Source: Phyllobacterium myrsinacearum
GTDB lineage: Bacteria > Pseudomonadota > Alphaproteobacteria > Rhizobiales > Rhizobiaceae
NCBI RefSeq assembly: GCF_002980555.1
Contig: NZ_PVBT01000002.1
Location: forward strand, 434,001-498,000
Direction: 5' to 3'
Length of the DNA stretch: 64,000 nt
The position numbers and the translations under genes were made by a program. Positions 34,072 through 43,857 of the stretch are shown in pieces (the first letter of the stretch is position 1; every line of letters begins with the position of its first letter). Under the pieces are notes generated by a model, which saw only the letters and a list, made by a program, of their open reading frames with translations, ran no database searches and was not told the DNA's origin.

Positions 34072-35265
34072 TCAGGGGCGCTGTTTTCTCCAGCGCGGAC
34101 GGGCGGCTATCGTGACAAAGCGGAGAAGCCATTCCAGCGGCCCGTACTGGAAGCGGCTCATCCACCAGGTGCTCAATATGAGCTGCACGCCGAATATGCC
34201 GAGCGCGATGAAGATGCCGGTCATTGGCGCAGTCATTCCGATCAGGCCGAAGCCATAAGCGTAGAACAGCGTGGCACAGATTGCCGACTGCAGCAGGTAA
34301 TTGGACAGCGCCATGCGGCCGACGGGTGCCAATAGGCCGGATAGCGATTTACCGTTCACGCTCTGAAACAGAAACATGGCTCCTGCAATATATGCCCCTG
34401 TCAGGAACGGGGCTGTGAGAATGCCGACGGCAAGCCCGGCCATGTCCCAGATGGAGCCGATCAGGTAGACGGAGCACCAGCCATAGAAGATCGCACCGGG
34501 AAGACCAATGGCAATGCCGCCCGCCAACAGGCGCCGGAAGAGCCATTTATAGTCATCAAAACGCAGAAAGACTTGGCGTTTTCCCGCGGCGAGACCGAGG
34601 AGGAACATCGCCAGAGCGCAGGGTGCCTGAATCAATCCGATCACCATCCAGATGGTCGACAGCTCCTCGATATGCTGCCCGATCACCGTGGCGGGCGAGC
34701 TTCGATAGGCCAGCGCGACGGCGTCGGCATTGGCCCTGATCGCATCGGGATTGCCGGATGGCGGCTCCGATGCAGCCAGAAGCGCCATGATTATCCAAAG
34801 CAAGGCAGTGCCGATGACGAGCCACTTGGCCAGTTTGAGTATGCGCGCCTCATCCTGGTTGCGGAGCATCAGGAGCACCACGCCCAGCACCGCATAGGTT
34901 GTCAGGATATCGCCATGGAAAAGCAGCACGGCATGGACAATGCCGATGATCCACAGACCCGCCTGCCGGCGCAGCAGACGCGGCAGGAAGGATTTGCCCG
35001 CCTTTTCCGCCGACTGCATTTGCAATGTAAAGCTGTACCCGAACAAGAAGGAAAACAGCAGGTAGAACTTCGTTTCGAAGAGGCAGGCGATCAGAAAGCG
35101 CGCACCCTGATCGACGGGACTGCTGAAGGCGGGATCCGGGATTTCCGCACCGTAAAATGCCGAGGAAAATGCCATGATATTGACGAGGAGAATACCCAGG
35201 AGAGCGAAGCCCCGCAGGGCGTCAACGTTGACAATGCGGTCCTGGGTCAGGCTTGAAACACTCAA
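34072..35265 (-). CDS. DUF418 family membrane protein
   Basis: The protein (about 397 residues) has some ten hydrophobic segments. The N-terminal NVDALRGFALLGILLVNI is the signature of the DUF418/DUF405 membrane family (YeiB-like), and the C-terminal DUF418 block contains GRMALSNYLLQSAIC and FQYGPLEWLLRF. The start is uncertain. The TTG at 35265 has AGAAGG ten bases upstream; a GTG at 35274 and an ATG at 35340 are in frame, but the first is too close to that site and the second has none. The function of the family is not established; acyl transfer or a transport role has been suggested. Confidence 0.82.
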   Translation of the reverse strand: MSVSSLTQDRIVNVDALRGFALLGILLVNIMAFSSAFYGAEIPDPAFSSPVDQGARFLIACLFETKFYLLFSFLFGYSFTLQMQSAEKAGKSFLPRLLRRQAGLWIIGIVHAVLLFHGDILTTYAVLGVVLLMLRNQDEARILKLAKWLVIGTALLWIIMALLAASEPPSGNPDAIRANADAVALAYRSSPATVIGQHIEELSTIWMVIGLIQAPCALAMFLLGLAAGKRQVFLRFDDYKWLFRRLLAGGIAIGLPGAIFYGWCSVYLIGSIWDMAGLAVGILTAPFLTGAYIAGAMFLFQSVNGKSLSGLLAPVGRMALSNYLLQSAICATLFYAYGFGLIGMTAPMTGIFIALGIFGVQLILSTWWMSRFQYGPLEWLLRFVTIAARPRWRKQRP

Positions 35266-35611
35266 TCTGGTCACACCTTCTGAAAGCGGGGATTTCTGGT
35301 CAGGAACACTGCAGGTCTTTGGCCGGCATCGGCATTCCATCGTTGGTCCGGCCGATTAGACATGCCTGGATTGCGATAGAATTACGCGGGGGGCGATTGC
35401 GGGAAATGGCGTTTCGCCAGAACGTCCTAGGGAAAATGCCGATGGATATGAATTATAATTCACGCAATGAATTATATTGACAGCCGTTGCGGCATAGGCT
35501 TAGTTAATCCTGCCAGCACTCGAGGAGGATTGCTGGTCTTCATAAGGAACAGCGGCCGCCATTCAAGGCGCCACACACCAATGGGAGGGGCTTCGGCCTC
35601 GAGGAGGACAC
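35266..35611 (+). promoter_or_regulatory. 346-bp divergent promoter region of the Lsr-like operon
   Basis: The region contains a short AT-rich block (35450-35480) and a candidate sigma70-type promoter on the plus strand: TTGACA at 35477-35482, 17 bases, then TTAGTT at 35500-35505. It lies about 105 bases upstream of the binding-protein start. No gene is visible. A SorC-type operator is expected here, but no clear palindrome stands out. Confidence 0.45.
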
Positions 35612-36640
35612 TTGCGCACTTTTCTGGGCACGACCGCCATGGCGGTCCTTGCGACCACACTCTTTGCATCTTCGGCAAGCGCGGAAACGGAAAATCCGTT
35701 TCGCTGCAAGCCCGGTGAAAAATACGTCATGAACGTCATGGTTTCGGGCGTTGAATACTGGTTCCCCGTCTATGAAATGTTCAAGCAGGCGGGCAAGCAG
35801 CTGGGCTGCGAGACGGCCTATACGGGCACGCCTGAATACGACGTCAACAAGCAGATCGCGAGTTTCGATCAGGCGCTCGCCCAGAATCCCGCCGGCATTC
35901 TGGTGCATCCGATGAATTCCGATCCTTTCATCGAACCGATCAACCGGGCGGTCGATCAGGGCACTGCCGTCGTCACCTTTGCTGCGGACTCGCCGCTGTC
36001 CAAGCGGATTTCGTTCATTACCTCGGATAACAAGCGTGAAGGTATCTATGCCGCGGACGCCATCGCCACGAAGCTGGGCGGCAAGGGCGAATATGCCGTT
36101 CTGGAAAATCCGGGCCAGGACAATCATGATCGCCGCGTCACGGCCTTCATCGACCGGATGAAGGAAAAGTGGCCGGATATGAAGCTGGTCGGCAGGGCGG
36201 CATCGAACCAGGACCCGACAAAGGCGTATCAGGGCCTGATGAGCATCGCCCAGGCTAATCCCAATCTGGCAGCCGTCTTCATGCCGGAAGCCAACTCGGC
36301 CATTGGCGCCGCACAGGCCAACAAGGAAAGCGGCGGCAAGATTCTTGTCATGTGCGCCGACGTCAATGCCAATATTCTCGACATGATCAAGGCCGGTCAG
36401 GTCTTCGGCTCGATCAATCCCAATCAGGGCATGCAGGGCTATATGGGTTTCATGCTCCTCTGGTTCGCCAAGCATCCGGAACTGATCGATCCGATGAACG
36501 ATGCCAAGCGTGCGGGCACCAACCCGATGAGCATCCCGTTCGTCGACAATGGCCTGTCCATTGTAACAGCCGACAATGCGGATGACTTCTTCTGGGACAA
36601 GTACCTCAAGCGCCGCGGCACCAAGGGGATCGACGAGTAG
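35612..36640 (+). CDS. CUT2-type sugar ABC transporter substrate-binding protein
   Basis: The 342-residue protein starts with TTG, supported by a strong GAGGAGG five bases upstream. A signal peptide (MRTFLGTTAMAVLATTLFASSASA) precedes a Peripla_BP_4 fold: YVMNVMVSGVEYWFPVYEMFKQAGKQLG, KQIASFDQALAQNPAGILVHPMNSDPF and a late GQVFGSINPNQGMQGYMGF. These resemble RbsB/LsrB/rhamnose-type proteins that bind monosaccharides or similar small polyols. It leads an operon with a double ATPase and a permease. The ligand is unknown. Confidence 0.9.
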   Translation: MRTFLGTTAMAVLATTLFASSASAETENPFRCKPGEKYVMNVMVSGVEYWFPVYEMFKQAGKQLGCETAYTGTPEYDVNKQIASFDQALAQNPAGILVHPMNSDPFIEPINRAVDQGTAVVTFAADSPLSKRISFITSDNKREGIYAADAIATKLGGKGEYAVLENPGQDNHDRRVTAFIDRMKEKWPDMKLVGRAASNQDPTKAYQGLMSIAQANPNLAAVFMPEANSAIGAAQANKESGGKILVMCADVNANILDMIKAGQVFGSINPNQGMQGYMGFMLLWFAKHPELIDPMNDAKRAGTNPMSIPFVDNGLSIVTADNADDFFWDKYLKRRGTKGIDE

Positions 36641-36651
36641 TCGTCGCAGAT

Positions 36652-36682
36652 GGCTATCCGGGCCTGCAAGGTCCGGATAGCC
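36652..36682 (+). other. Intercistronic stem-loop after binding-protein gene
   Basis: GGCTATCCGGGCC and GGTCCGGATAGCC form a 13-bp stem with one wobble pair around TGCAA, starting 11 bases after the binding-protein stop. No T-run follows. It is probably an mRNA-stabilising or partially terminating hairpin that keeps the binding protein in excess over the ATPase. Confidence 0.6.
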
Positions 36683-36709
36683 TTGGCGAACGGGAGGGAG
36701 GAAGGCGCC

Positions 36710-38245
36710 ATGGCATCGGAACCGGTCTTGAGTATCCGCGGTATCACCAAGCATTTCGGGGCCGTAAAGGCATTGACGGGGGTCGACTTCACCCTGGCGC
36801 GCGGCGAAGTCCATGCGCTTTGCGGTGAGAACGGTGCCGGAAAATCCACGCTGATGAACATTCTTGCCGGCGTCCTCCAACCCGATGCTGGCGAGATCCT
36901 GCTGGATGGCAAGCCGCAGAAGATTGGCTCGCCTTCGGTTGCGCAGTCACTGGGCATCGGACTGGTGCATCAGGAGATCGCGCTCTGCCCCGATGCCAGC
37001 GTTGCCGAGAACATTTTCATGGCGGCCACCAGCCGCCGCCGGTCATTTCTGATGAATTACCGCAAGCTGGAACGCGATGCGCAGGCGGTCATGGACCGCC
37101 TCGCACCCATTGACGTCCGGCAGAGGGTCGGCGACCTGGCGATTTCCAGCCAGCAGCTGGTGGAGATTGCCAAGGCGCTCACGCTCGACTGCCGGGTGCT
37201 GATTTTCGATGAACCGACCGCCGCGCTGACGGAAGCGGAAACGCGGATACTTTTCGGCATTATCCGGGAACTGAAGGCGCACGGCATTTCCATTATCTAT
37301 ATCAGCCACCGGATGGCGGAGATTTTCAGCCTGTGTGATCGCGTCACCGTGCTGCGCGATGGCCGCTATGTCTCCACCGAGGATATTGCCGATGTCACCC
37401 CCGATGACGTGGTGCGGCGCATGGTCGGGCGTGAAATCACGCAGCTCTATCCTTCGAAGCAGACGGATGCCGAGCGCTCGGACGCGGTGATATTGTCGGT
37501 CCGCAATTTGGGCGACAAGGAGCGGTTTTCCAATGTGTCGTTTGATCTGGCGCGAGGGGAAATTCTTGGGATTGGCGGGCTTATCGGGTCCGGACGCACC
37601 GAAATCGCCGAGGGCATTTGCGGCCTGCGTGCGGCCGTCGACGGTGAGGTTTCCCTGCACGGCAAGCCGCAGGCCATTCGAACCTATGCGGATGCGGTCA
37701 AAGCAGGAATTGTCTATCTCTCCGAAGACCGCAAGGGCTCGGGCGTTTTCCTGGACCTGTCGATTGCCCAGAACATTTCTGTCCTCAATCTGAAGGCAGT
37801 CACCGGTCATCTCGGCTTGATCGATGCCAAGGCCGAAGGCCAGCTCGCCAGCGATTTTGCGCGCAGGCTTGGCGTGCGCATGAACCACGTCAACATGCCG
37901 GTGTCGTCGCTCAGCGGCGGCAACCAGCAGAAGGTGGCCATCGCCAAGCAGCTTGCGGTCCAGCCGCAAGTTATTCTGATGGACGAGCCGACGCGCGGCA
38001 TCGATGTCGGCGCGAAATCGGAAATCCACCAGCTTCTGCGCGAACTTGCCCGGTCGGGGATCGGCATCATTGTTATTTCCTCCGAGCTTCCGGAGCTTCT
38101 GGGCCTGTGCGACCGGGTGCTTGTCATCCGCGAAGGTACGGTAGCCGGTGAACTCGACGGCGGCGAAATGAGCGAAGAAGCCATTATCCGGCTCGCATCT
38201 GGACTGAAACATACAACGGCGCGTGCACCAGAACATGCAGCCTGA
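36710..38245 (+). CDS. CUT2-type sugar ABC transporter ATPase (two nucleotide-binding domains)
   Basis: The 511-residue protein has two ABC domains in tandem, as in RbsA/MglA/LsrA. The first has [22 protein letters not shown] and [10 protein letters not shown]; the second has a degenerate Walker A ([13 protein letters not shown]), [16 protein letters not shown] and [13 protein letters not shown], the usual asymmetry of this family. The ATG at 36710 follows GGGAGGGAGG. It energises import with the single permease encoded downstream, presumably a homodimer. Confidence 0.95.
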   Translation: MASEPVLSIRGITKHFGAVKALTGVDFTLARGEVHALCGENGAGKSTLMNILAGVLQPDAGEILLDGKPQKIGSPSVAQSLGIGLVHQEIALCPDASVAENIFMAATSRRRSFLMNYRKLERDAQAVMDRLAPIDVRQRVGDLAISSQQLVEIAKALTLDCRVLIFDEPTAALTEAETRILFGIIRELKAHGISIIYISHRMAEIFSLCDRVTVLRDGRYVSTEDIADVTPDDVVRRMVGREITQLYPSKQTDAERSDAVILSVRNLGDKERFSNVSFDLARGEILGIGGLIGSGRTEIAEGICGLRAAVDGEVSLHGKPQAIRTYADAVKAGIVYLSEDRKGSGVFLDLSIAQNISVLNLKAVTGHLGLIDAKAEGQLASDFARRLGVRMNHVNMPVSSLSGGNQQKVAIAKQLAVQPQVILMDEPTRGIDVGAKSEIHQLLRELARSGIGIIVISSELPELLGLCDRVLVIREGTVAGELDGGEMSEEAIIRLASGLKHTTARAPEHAA

Positions 38246-38267
38246 AGAGCGATTGGGAGATAGACGA

Positions 38268-39257
38268 ATGGCGGTCGATACAGCGATGGCGAAAACGGCG
38301 CGGGTTTCATCCTGGAAGAAATTGGGTTCGATGCGCGAAGCCGGCCTGATCGCCATCATTCTGGCGCTCTGCATCGCGATGAGTTTCGTCTCGCCGCATT
38401 TTCTGACGCTTGGCAACTTTCGCGCCATGCTGATGAGCTTTTCGGTGGAAGGTATTGTTGTCGTGGGGATGACGATCCTCCTGATCGTCGGCGGCATCGA
38501 TCTCGCCGTCGGTTCGGTTGTCTGCTTCGCCATGGTGCTTTCCGGCACGCTGTTCCTGGCCGGGCTCGACCCGTGGATGGCCTCGCTCATCGGCATTCTG
38601 GCCAGCGGGCTGATCGGCTGTGTCATGGGGTTCTTCGTCACGGTGGTGGGGCTCAACCACTTTATCACCTCGCTGGCCGGCATGGTGATTGTGCGCGGCC
38701 TGTGCCTGATCATCACCAAGGGAACGCCGCTTTCGCTTTTCACCCTGCCGCCCGCATTCAAGGCGGTCGGGCAGGGCTCGTTTCACGGGGTGCCCTACGT
38801 CATCCTCATCTTCTTCGCGGTGGTCGTGCTGTTCGACTTCCTGCTGCGGCGCGCCACCGCTTTGCGCAAGGTCTTCTATACCGGCAGCAATGAAAAGGCG
38901 GCGCTTTACTCCGGCATCCGCACGAAGCAGGTGAAGTTCTGGGTAACCGTTCTCTGCTCGACGCTGGCCGGGTTCGCCGGGGTGATCTACATGTCGCGCT
39001 TTGGCGCGGCCACGCCGACCTTCGGCGTCGGCATGGAGCTTAACATCATTGCAGCTGCGGTTATCGGCGGTGCATCGCTCAATGGCGGCTCCGGCACGAT
39101 CCTCGGCGCCATCCTTGGCATAGCGCTGCTGTCGCTGGTCACCAGCTCGCTGGTGCTGCTCGATGTCTCCGTCTACTGGCAGGACATGATAAAGGGGTGC
39201 ATTCTTCTGACCGCCGTCTCCATCGACCATTTCCTGCACAAGCGGAAGGCCTCCTGA
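38268..39257 (+). CDS. CUT2-type sugar ABC transporter permease
   Basis: A 329-residue inner-membrane protein with eight to ten hydrophobic segments. Family landmarks are LIVGGIDLAVGSVVCFAMVLSG, FYTGSNEKAALYSGIRTKQVKFWV and [28 protein letters not shown], as in RbsC/LsrC. The start at 38268 has GGGAGA seven bases upstream and lies 22 bases after the ATPase stop. Only one permease gene is present, whereas Lsr systems have two. Confidence 0.95.
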   Translation: MAVDTAMAKTARVSSWKKLGSMREAGLIAIILALCIAMSFVSPHFLTLGNFRAMLMSFSVEGIVVVGMTILLIVGGIDLAVGSVVCFAMVLSGTLFLAGLDPWMASLIGILASGLIGCVMGFFVTVVGLNHFITSLAGMVIVRGLCLIITKGTPLSLFTLPPAFKAVGQGSFHGVPYVILIFFAVVVLFDFLLRRATALRKVFYTGSNEKAALYSGIRTKQVKFWVTVLCSTLAGFAGVIYMSRFGAATPTFGVGMELNIIAAAVIGGASLNGGSGTILGAILGIALLSLVTSSLVLLDVSVYWQDMIKGCILLTAVSIDHFLHKRKAS

Positions 39258-39259
39258 CC

Positions 39260-40264
39260 ATGGCGATTATCAAACTCAATCCGAAACACGCGGCTCCGCG
39301 CGAGGAAATCGTCATCGCGCGGCAGATGCACCAGGCGCTGGTCCTGCACTTTCTCGAGGGACTGACCCAGGCGCAGATTGCCGATCAGCTCGGGATTTCG
39401 CAGCCGACGGTCAACCGCCTCATCAAGCGCGGCCGCCAGCTTGGCCTCGTCGAGATCAAGATCAAATCGCCGGTCGAGCCGCTGGTCGATATGGAGGAAC
39501 AGCTGCTGGCGCTGGGCGGCATCAGCCGCGCCATTGTCGTGCCGACGGTGTCCGACAATCCGCAGACGGCGCTTCAGGCGGTCGGCGAGGCCGCGGCGCG
39601 ATTGCTGATCGAAGAGATTACCGATGGCGATACGATCTGCATTACCGGCGGCAAGGGTGTCAGCGCCGTGGTTGCCGGATTGCAGGCGCCGCGCCGTTTC
39701 GATGTCGAGGTGATCCCGGCTACCGGTTGCGTCCAGGGCAAGCACTATACGGATGTCAATCATGTCTCGACCCTGATGGCCGACAGGCTCGGCGGGCGCG
39801 CCTACCAGATTCATGCGCCGCTGTTTGCCGACAGCCCTTCCGAACGCGCCATGCTGATCAACATGCGCTCGGTCGCCGATGTCTTCAAACGGGCACGCGA
39901 GGCGAAAATCGCCGTGGTGGGTATCGGCTCGATCCTCACCGATGACTCGAGTTATTACGACCTGCATCCGTCATCGAGCACGGACCTCGACGCGATCGAG
40001 CGTTCCGGTGCGCGCTGCGAACTGCTGGCCCATCTGCTCGATGATCGCGGACAGGTCTGCGATTACAGCCTGAACGGCTCGCTGGTCTCGCTGACGCTGC
40101 AGGAGTTTGCCTCCATTCCGACCAAGATCGGTGTCGCCAGCGGACCGAACAAAGCGCGGCCGATCCTGAGCATCATGCGCGGCAATCATCTGGACACGCT
40201 GGTGACGGACGAAGCGACGGGGCAGCGCATTCTGGATATTGCCGCTGAAGGAGGACAGGCATGA
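39260..40264 (+). CDS. SorC/DeoR-family sugar-responsive transcriptional regulator
   Basis: The 334-residue protein has an N-terminal helix-turn-helix, FLEGLTQAQIADQLGISQPTVNRLIKRGRQLGLVEI (about residues 30-70), and a C-terminal SorC effector domain that resembles sugar isomerases (ITDGDTICITGGKGVSAVV, PATGCVQGKHYTDVN, AVVGIGSILTDDSS, GPNKARPILS). LsrR, SorC and EryD are known members, and they respond to a phosphorylated pathway intermediate. It starts two bases after the permease stop and overlaps the reductase gene by four bases, so it is expressed with the operon it probably controls. Confidence 0.92.
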   Translation: MAIIKLNPKHAAPREEIVIARQMHQALVLHFLEGLTQAQIADQLGISQPTVNRLIKRGRQLGLVEIKIKSPVEPLVDMEEQLLALGGISRAIVVPTVSDNPQTALQAVGEAAARLLIEEITDGDTICITGGKGVSAVVAGLQAPRRFDVEVIPATGCVQGKHYTDVNHVSTLMADRLGGRAYQIHAPLFADSPSERAMLINMRSVADVFKRAREAKIAVVGIGSILTDDSSYYDLHPSSSTDLDAIERSGARCELLAHLLDDRGQVCDYSLNGSLVSLTLQEFASIPTKIGVASGPNKARPILSIMRGNHLDTLVTDEATGQRILDIAAEGGQA

Positions 40265-41253
40265 GCAACGAGCAATTAACGCGGGCAATCGGCAAGTCCG
40301 GCGTGCAGGCGTCGGCCGTGGGGCTGGGAACCTGGGCCATCGGCGGCTGGATGTGGGGTGGCACTGACGAGCAGGAATCGATTGCCGCCATTCAGGCATC
40401 GCTGGACGCCGGTGTCAGTCTCATCGACACGGCGCCCGCCTACGGGCTTGGGCGGTCGGAGGAAATCGTCGGCAAGGCCCTCAAGGGACGCCGGGACAAG
40501 GCGGTCATCTCCACGAAATGTGGCCTCGTCTGGCACACAACCAAAGGCACGCATTTTTTCGATCAGGATGGCAAGCCGGTGCATCGCTATCTCGGACGCG
40601 ATGCCATTGTTCACGAGGTCGAGGAAAGCCTGCGGCGTCTGGGCACCGACTACATCGATCTCTACATCACCCACTGGCAGGACCCGACCACGCCGATTGA
40701 GGAAACGGTGCGGGCCATGGAGGATTTGCGCGGGGCTGGCAAGATCCGCGCCATCGGTGCGAGCAATGTCAATCTCACTGAACTCAATGCCTATATCGCC
40801 ACCGGCGCGCTGGATGCGATCCAGGAACGGTTCAGCATGATCGACCGGGAGCTTGAGGCCGAATTGCTGCCGGTAACGCGCAAAAATAACGTTTCATTGC
40901 TGAGTTATTCGTCGCTGGCGCTGGGTCTGCTGTCCGGGACCGTTGATCCCGGGCGTGTCTTCTCCGGCGATGACCAGCGCAAGGACAATCCACGCTTTTC
41001 CCAAGGCAACCGTCTGAAGGCAAGGCAGTTTGCCGATGCCATTCGGCCCGTTGCGGACAAACACACAGCCAGCATCGCCCAGATCGTCATTGCGTGGACG
41101 CTGGCGCAGCCGGGCATCACCTTTGCGCTGTGCGGGGCGCGCAACCCCGATCAGGCGCTCGACAATGCGAGGGCGGGAACGATCCGGCTCGGCGCAGACG
41201 ACCTCTCGGCCATTGACGCGGCCATCGCAGTGCAACTGGCAGACATGAGGTAA
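40261..41253 (+). CDS. Aldo/keto reductase
   Basis: A 330-residue NAD(P)-dependent oxidoreductase with a TIM-barrel fold. The catalytic tetrad is readable: Asp56 and Tyr61 in LIDTAPAYGLGRSEE, Lys86 in VISTKCG and His138 in YITHWQD. The cofactor segment CGARNPDQALDNA is near the end. The YGxGxSE pattern and length place it with IolS/YghZ/GalDH-type enzymes acting on sugars or inositols. Within this operon it could oxidise an imported aldose or reduce a sugar to its polyol; the direction cannot be read. Confidence 0.92.
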   Translation: MSNEQLTRAIGKSGVQASAVGLGTWAIGGWMWGGTDEQESIAAIQASLDAGVSLIDTAPAYGLGRSEEIVGKALKGRRDKAVISTKCGLVWHTTKGTHFFDQDGKPVHRYLGRDAIVHEVEESLRRLGTDYIDLYITHWQDPTTPIEETVRAMEDLRGAGKIRAIGASNVNLTELNAYIATGALDAIQERFSMIDRELEAELLPVTRKNNVSLLSYSSLALGLLSGTVDPGRVFSGDDQRKDNPRFSQGNRLKARQFADAIRPVADKHTASIAQIVIAWTLAQPGITFALCGARNPDQALDNARAGTIRLGADDLSAIDAAIAVQLADMR

Positions 41254-41264
41254 CAGGCTGCATC

Positions 41265-42998
41265 ATGAACCGTGAAGAGATATTTGACGGACTTCGCCGG
41301 AGTCCGAAGGTGGACGTGTGCGTCGTCGGTGGCGGCATCAACGGCATCAGCGTGTTCCGCGAGCTGGCGCTGCAGGGCGTCAATGTGCTGCTGGTCGAGA
41401 AGCATGACTACTGTTCCGGCGCCAGCGCTGCCCTGTCGCGCATGGTGCATGGCGGCCTGCGCTATCTTGAAAACGGTGAATTCAGCCTGGTGCGGGAATC
41501 GCTGGCCGAACGCGACCGCCTGTTGAAAAATGCGCCGCACCTTGTTGCGCCGCTGCCCACCACCGTCCCGGTCTTCGATATTTTCTCGGGTCTTGCCAAC
41601 GGCATCGTGCGGTTTCTGGGGTTGAGCCGCAGGCCAAGCCGGCGCGGCGCGGTTGCGGTCAAGGCGGGCTTGAGCATTTATGACTTCCTGACCCGCAAGC
41701 GGGCTCTGATGCCGCGTCACCGCTTTCGCGGGCGCCATGCGACACTGGCCAAATGGCCGGCGCTCAATCCTGCCGTCAAAAGTTCCGCGACCTATCACGA
41801 CGCCTGGGTCAAACATCCCGAACGCATCGGGATGGAGGTGCTGAGGGATGGCCTGGCAGCGGGCGATCATGCGCGCGCCCTGAATTACGCCGAACTGCAG
41901 CGGTCCGCAGACGGCTTCACCGTCCATGATCACCTCACCGGCGCGGCAATGCCGGTCGAGCCCGCCTTCATCATCAATGCGACAGGCGGGTGGATCGATA
42001 TCGCCAATGCCGAACTGTTTTCGCAGGAACGGCGGCCGGCGCCGCTGATGGGCGGCACGAAAGGATCGCATCTCATCATCGACAATGCGAACCTTGCCGG
42101 AGCCCTTGCCGGCCACATGATCTATTACGAGAACGAGGACGGGCGCATCTGCATCCTCTTTCCCTATCTCGGCAAGGTTCTGGTCGGTTCGACCGATATC
42201 CGCGTTGACGATCCCGGAAGCGTTCAATGCGAGCCGGATGAACGGGACTACATCCTGCAGTCGCTGGCCTTTGTCCTGCCCGGCATCCGCATCCGGCCGG
42301 AGGACATCGTCTTCCAGTTCTCCGGCGTGCGCCCCCTTCCGGCCAGCAAGGATGATTTTACCGGCCGCATCCCGCGCGATCACTACTGCACGATCATCGA
42401 ACCTTCCGATGGCGAGCCGCCGGTGCTGTGCATGATCGGCGGTAAATGGACGACGTTCCGCTCCTTCGGTGAGCTTGCCGCCGACATGACGCTGGAACGC
42501 CTGCAGCGAACGCGGCAGGTCTCGACTGCGAGCCGCCCGATCGGCGGCGGACGGGCATTCCCCGCCGATGCCAGGGAGTGGATTTCCCGCATCCGCGCTG
42601 AAACAGGCGTTTCGCCGCATCGTCTCTCCGCGCTCTTTGACCGCTATGGCACCGATGCCGGGGGGATGGCGCAATTTATCGCGGCAGGCCCGGACAAAAC
42701 CATGCCGCATCCAGATTATTCGGTTCGTGAGCTGTTGTTTCTCGTCCGCAATGAAGCGGTCGAACATCTTGATGACCTGTTGCTGAGACGAACGACCCTC
42801 GCCATCAGCGGCCAGCTATCCCTCGATCTCACGCAAGCAGCACTCGATGTGCTCGCGCGGGAAAAAGGCTGGTCGCCCGCACGCCAGAAAGCAGAACTTG
42901 ACCGCTTCCTCACCCTTCTCGCCGGGCGCCATGGCGTCGGCTTCGACACACTCACCGCACGCAATGAACAAGGAGTACGATATGCGCAACAATCTTAA
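41265..42998 (+). CDS. GlpD-like FAD-dependent polyol-phosphate dehydrogenase
   Basis: The 577-residue flavoprotein begins with the FAD-binding VCVVGGGINGISVFRELALQGVNVLLVEK and shows the GlpD blocks SAALSRMVHGGLRYLENGEF, VLVGSTDI and FSGVRPLP, with a long C-terminal domain. It is longer than, and clearly divergent from, the glpD product at 54057. EryB of Brucella, a GlpD homologue that oxidises erythritol phosphate, shows that such paralogues can act on other polyol phosphates. Next to an FGGY kinase and an aldolase, this enzyme may oxidise a polyol phosphate to a ketose phosphate. It overlaps the aldolase gene by 17 bases. Confidence 0.85.
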   Translation: MNREEIFDGLRRSPKVDVCVVGGGINGISVFRELALQGVNVLLVEKHDYCSGASAALSRMVHGGLRYLENGEFSLVRESLAERDRLLKNAPHLVAPLPTTVPVFDIFSGLANGIVRFLGLSRRPSRRGAVAVKAGLSIYDFLTRKRALMPRHRFRGRHATLAKWPALNPAVKSSATYHDAWVKHPERIGMEVLRDGLAAGDHARALNYAELQRSADGFTVHDHLTGAAMPVEPAFIINATGGWIDIANAELFSQERRPAPLMGGTKGSHLIIDNANLAGALAGHMIYYENEDGRICILFPYLGKVLVGSTDIRVDDPGSVQCEPDERDYILQSLAFVLPGIRIRPEDIVFQFSGVRPLPASKDDFTGRIPRDHYCTIIEPSDGEPPVLCMIGGKWTTFRSFGELAADMTLERLQRTRQVSTASRPIGGGRAFPADAREWISRIRAETGVSPHRLSALFDRYGTDAGGMAQFIAAGPDKTMPHPDYSVRELLFLVRNEAVEHLDDLLLRRTTLAISGQLSLDLTQAALDVLAREKGWSPARQKAELDRFLTLLAGRHGVGFDTLTARNEQGVRYAQQS

Positions 42999-43824
42999 GG
43001 TCCGGATGAACCGCCTGTTCGGCGCGGGACGCTGCCTCGACGTGGCGATCGATCACGGCGTGTGCAATGAGCCGTCCTTCCTGAACGGTCTTGAGGACAT
43101 GGGAGGTGTTGTCCGTGCGCTGGTGGCGGCAGGCCCGGATGCCATCCAGATGAATTACGGCCAAGCCGACCTCTTGCAGGATGTCGCCGGCAAGGACAAG
43201 CCGGCGCTGGTCATGCGTATCGACATGGGCAATCCGTACAATGCCATCCGCCATCGCGATATGTGGGCGGTGCTGCAGAACGAGGCCGAGCCGCTGATCG
43301 GCGCAATCCAGATGGATGCGGCCTGTGTCGTCGTCAATCTTTTCATGTTGCCCGACGAGCCGGACCTGTTCCGCCAGTGCGTGCAGAATATCGCGCGGGT
43401 CCGCGCCGATTGCGACAAATACGGCATGCCCCTGATGATCGAGCCGCTCGTCATGCAGCCCGTTACGGAACGCGGCGGCTATATGGTGGATGGCGATGCC
43501 GGCAAGATCGTCACGCTCACCCGTCTTGCCCGTGAAATGGGCGCTGATATCATCAAGGCGGACCCGACGACGGCGGCGGAGGATTTTCATCGCGTGGTGG
43601 AGGCGGCGCGGTGTCCTGTGCTTGTGCGGGGCGGCGGCAAGGAGGACCTGCGCATCGTCTTCGAGAAATCGGCGGCCCTGATGCGGCAGGGGGCCGTGGG
43701 CATGGTCTATGGCCGGAACATCTATCAGCACGCCAATCCCAGCGCAGTGGTGCGCGGGCTGATGGCCATTATCCATGACAATGCCAGCGGCGAGGATGCC
43801 TACGCGCTCTACCAGCAGGGCTGA
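42982..43824 (+). CDS. DhnA/DeoC-type class I aldolase (LsrF-like)
   Basis: From the ATG at 42982 (AAGGAG upstream; another ATG at 42964 is less well placed) the protein has 280 residues. It has the (beta/alpha)8 landmarks of the DhnA/LsrF family: CLDVAIDHGVCNEPSF, a probable Schiff-base lysine in MGADIIKADPT, VLVRGGGKEDL and VGMVYGRNIYQHANP. Relatives include archaeal-type fructose-bisphosphate aldolase and LsrF, the thiolase of AI-2 breakdown. In context it probably cleaves a ketose phosphate, giving dihydroxyacetone phosphate, but the partner aldehyde is unknown. Confidence 0.88.
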   Translation: MRNNLKVRMNRLFGAGRCLDVAIDHGVCNEPSFLNGLEDMGGVVRALVAAGPDAIQMNYGQADLLQDVAGKDKPALVMRIDMGNPYNAIRHRDMWAVLQNEAEPLIGAIQMDAACVVVNLFMLPDEPDLFRQCVQNIARVRADCDKYGMPLMIEPLVMQPVTERGGYMVDGDAGKIVTLTRLAREMGADIIKADPTTAAEDFHRVVEAARCPVLVRGGGKEDLRIVFEKSAALMRQGAVGMVYGRNIYQHANPSAVVRGLMAIIHDNASGEDAYALYQQG

Positions 43825-43857
43825 GAATGAAAACAAGAACCTGAGGAGGGGTTCCGT

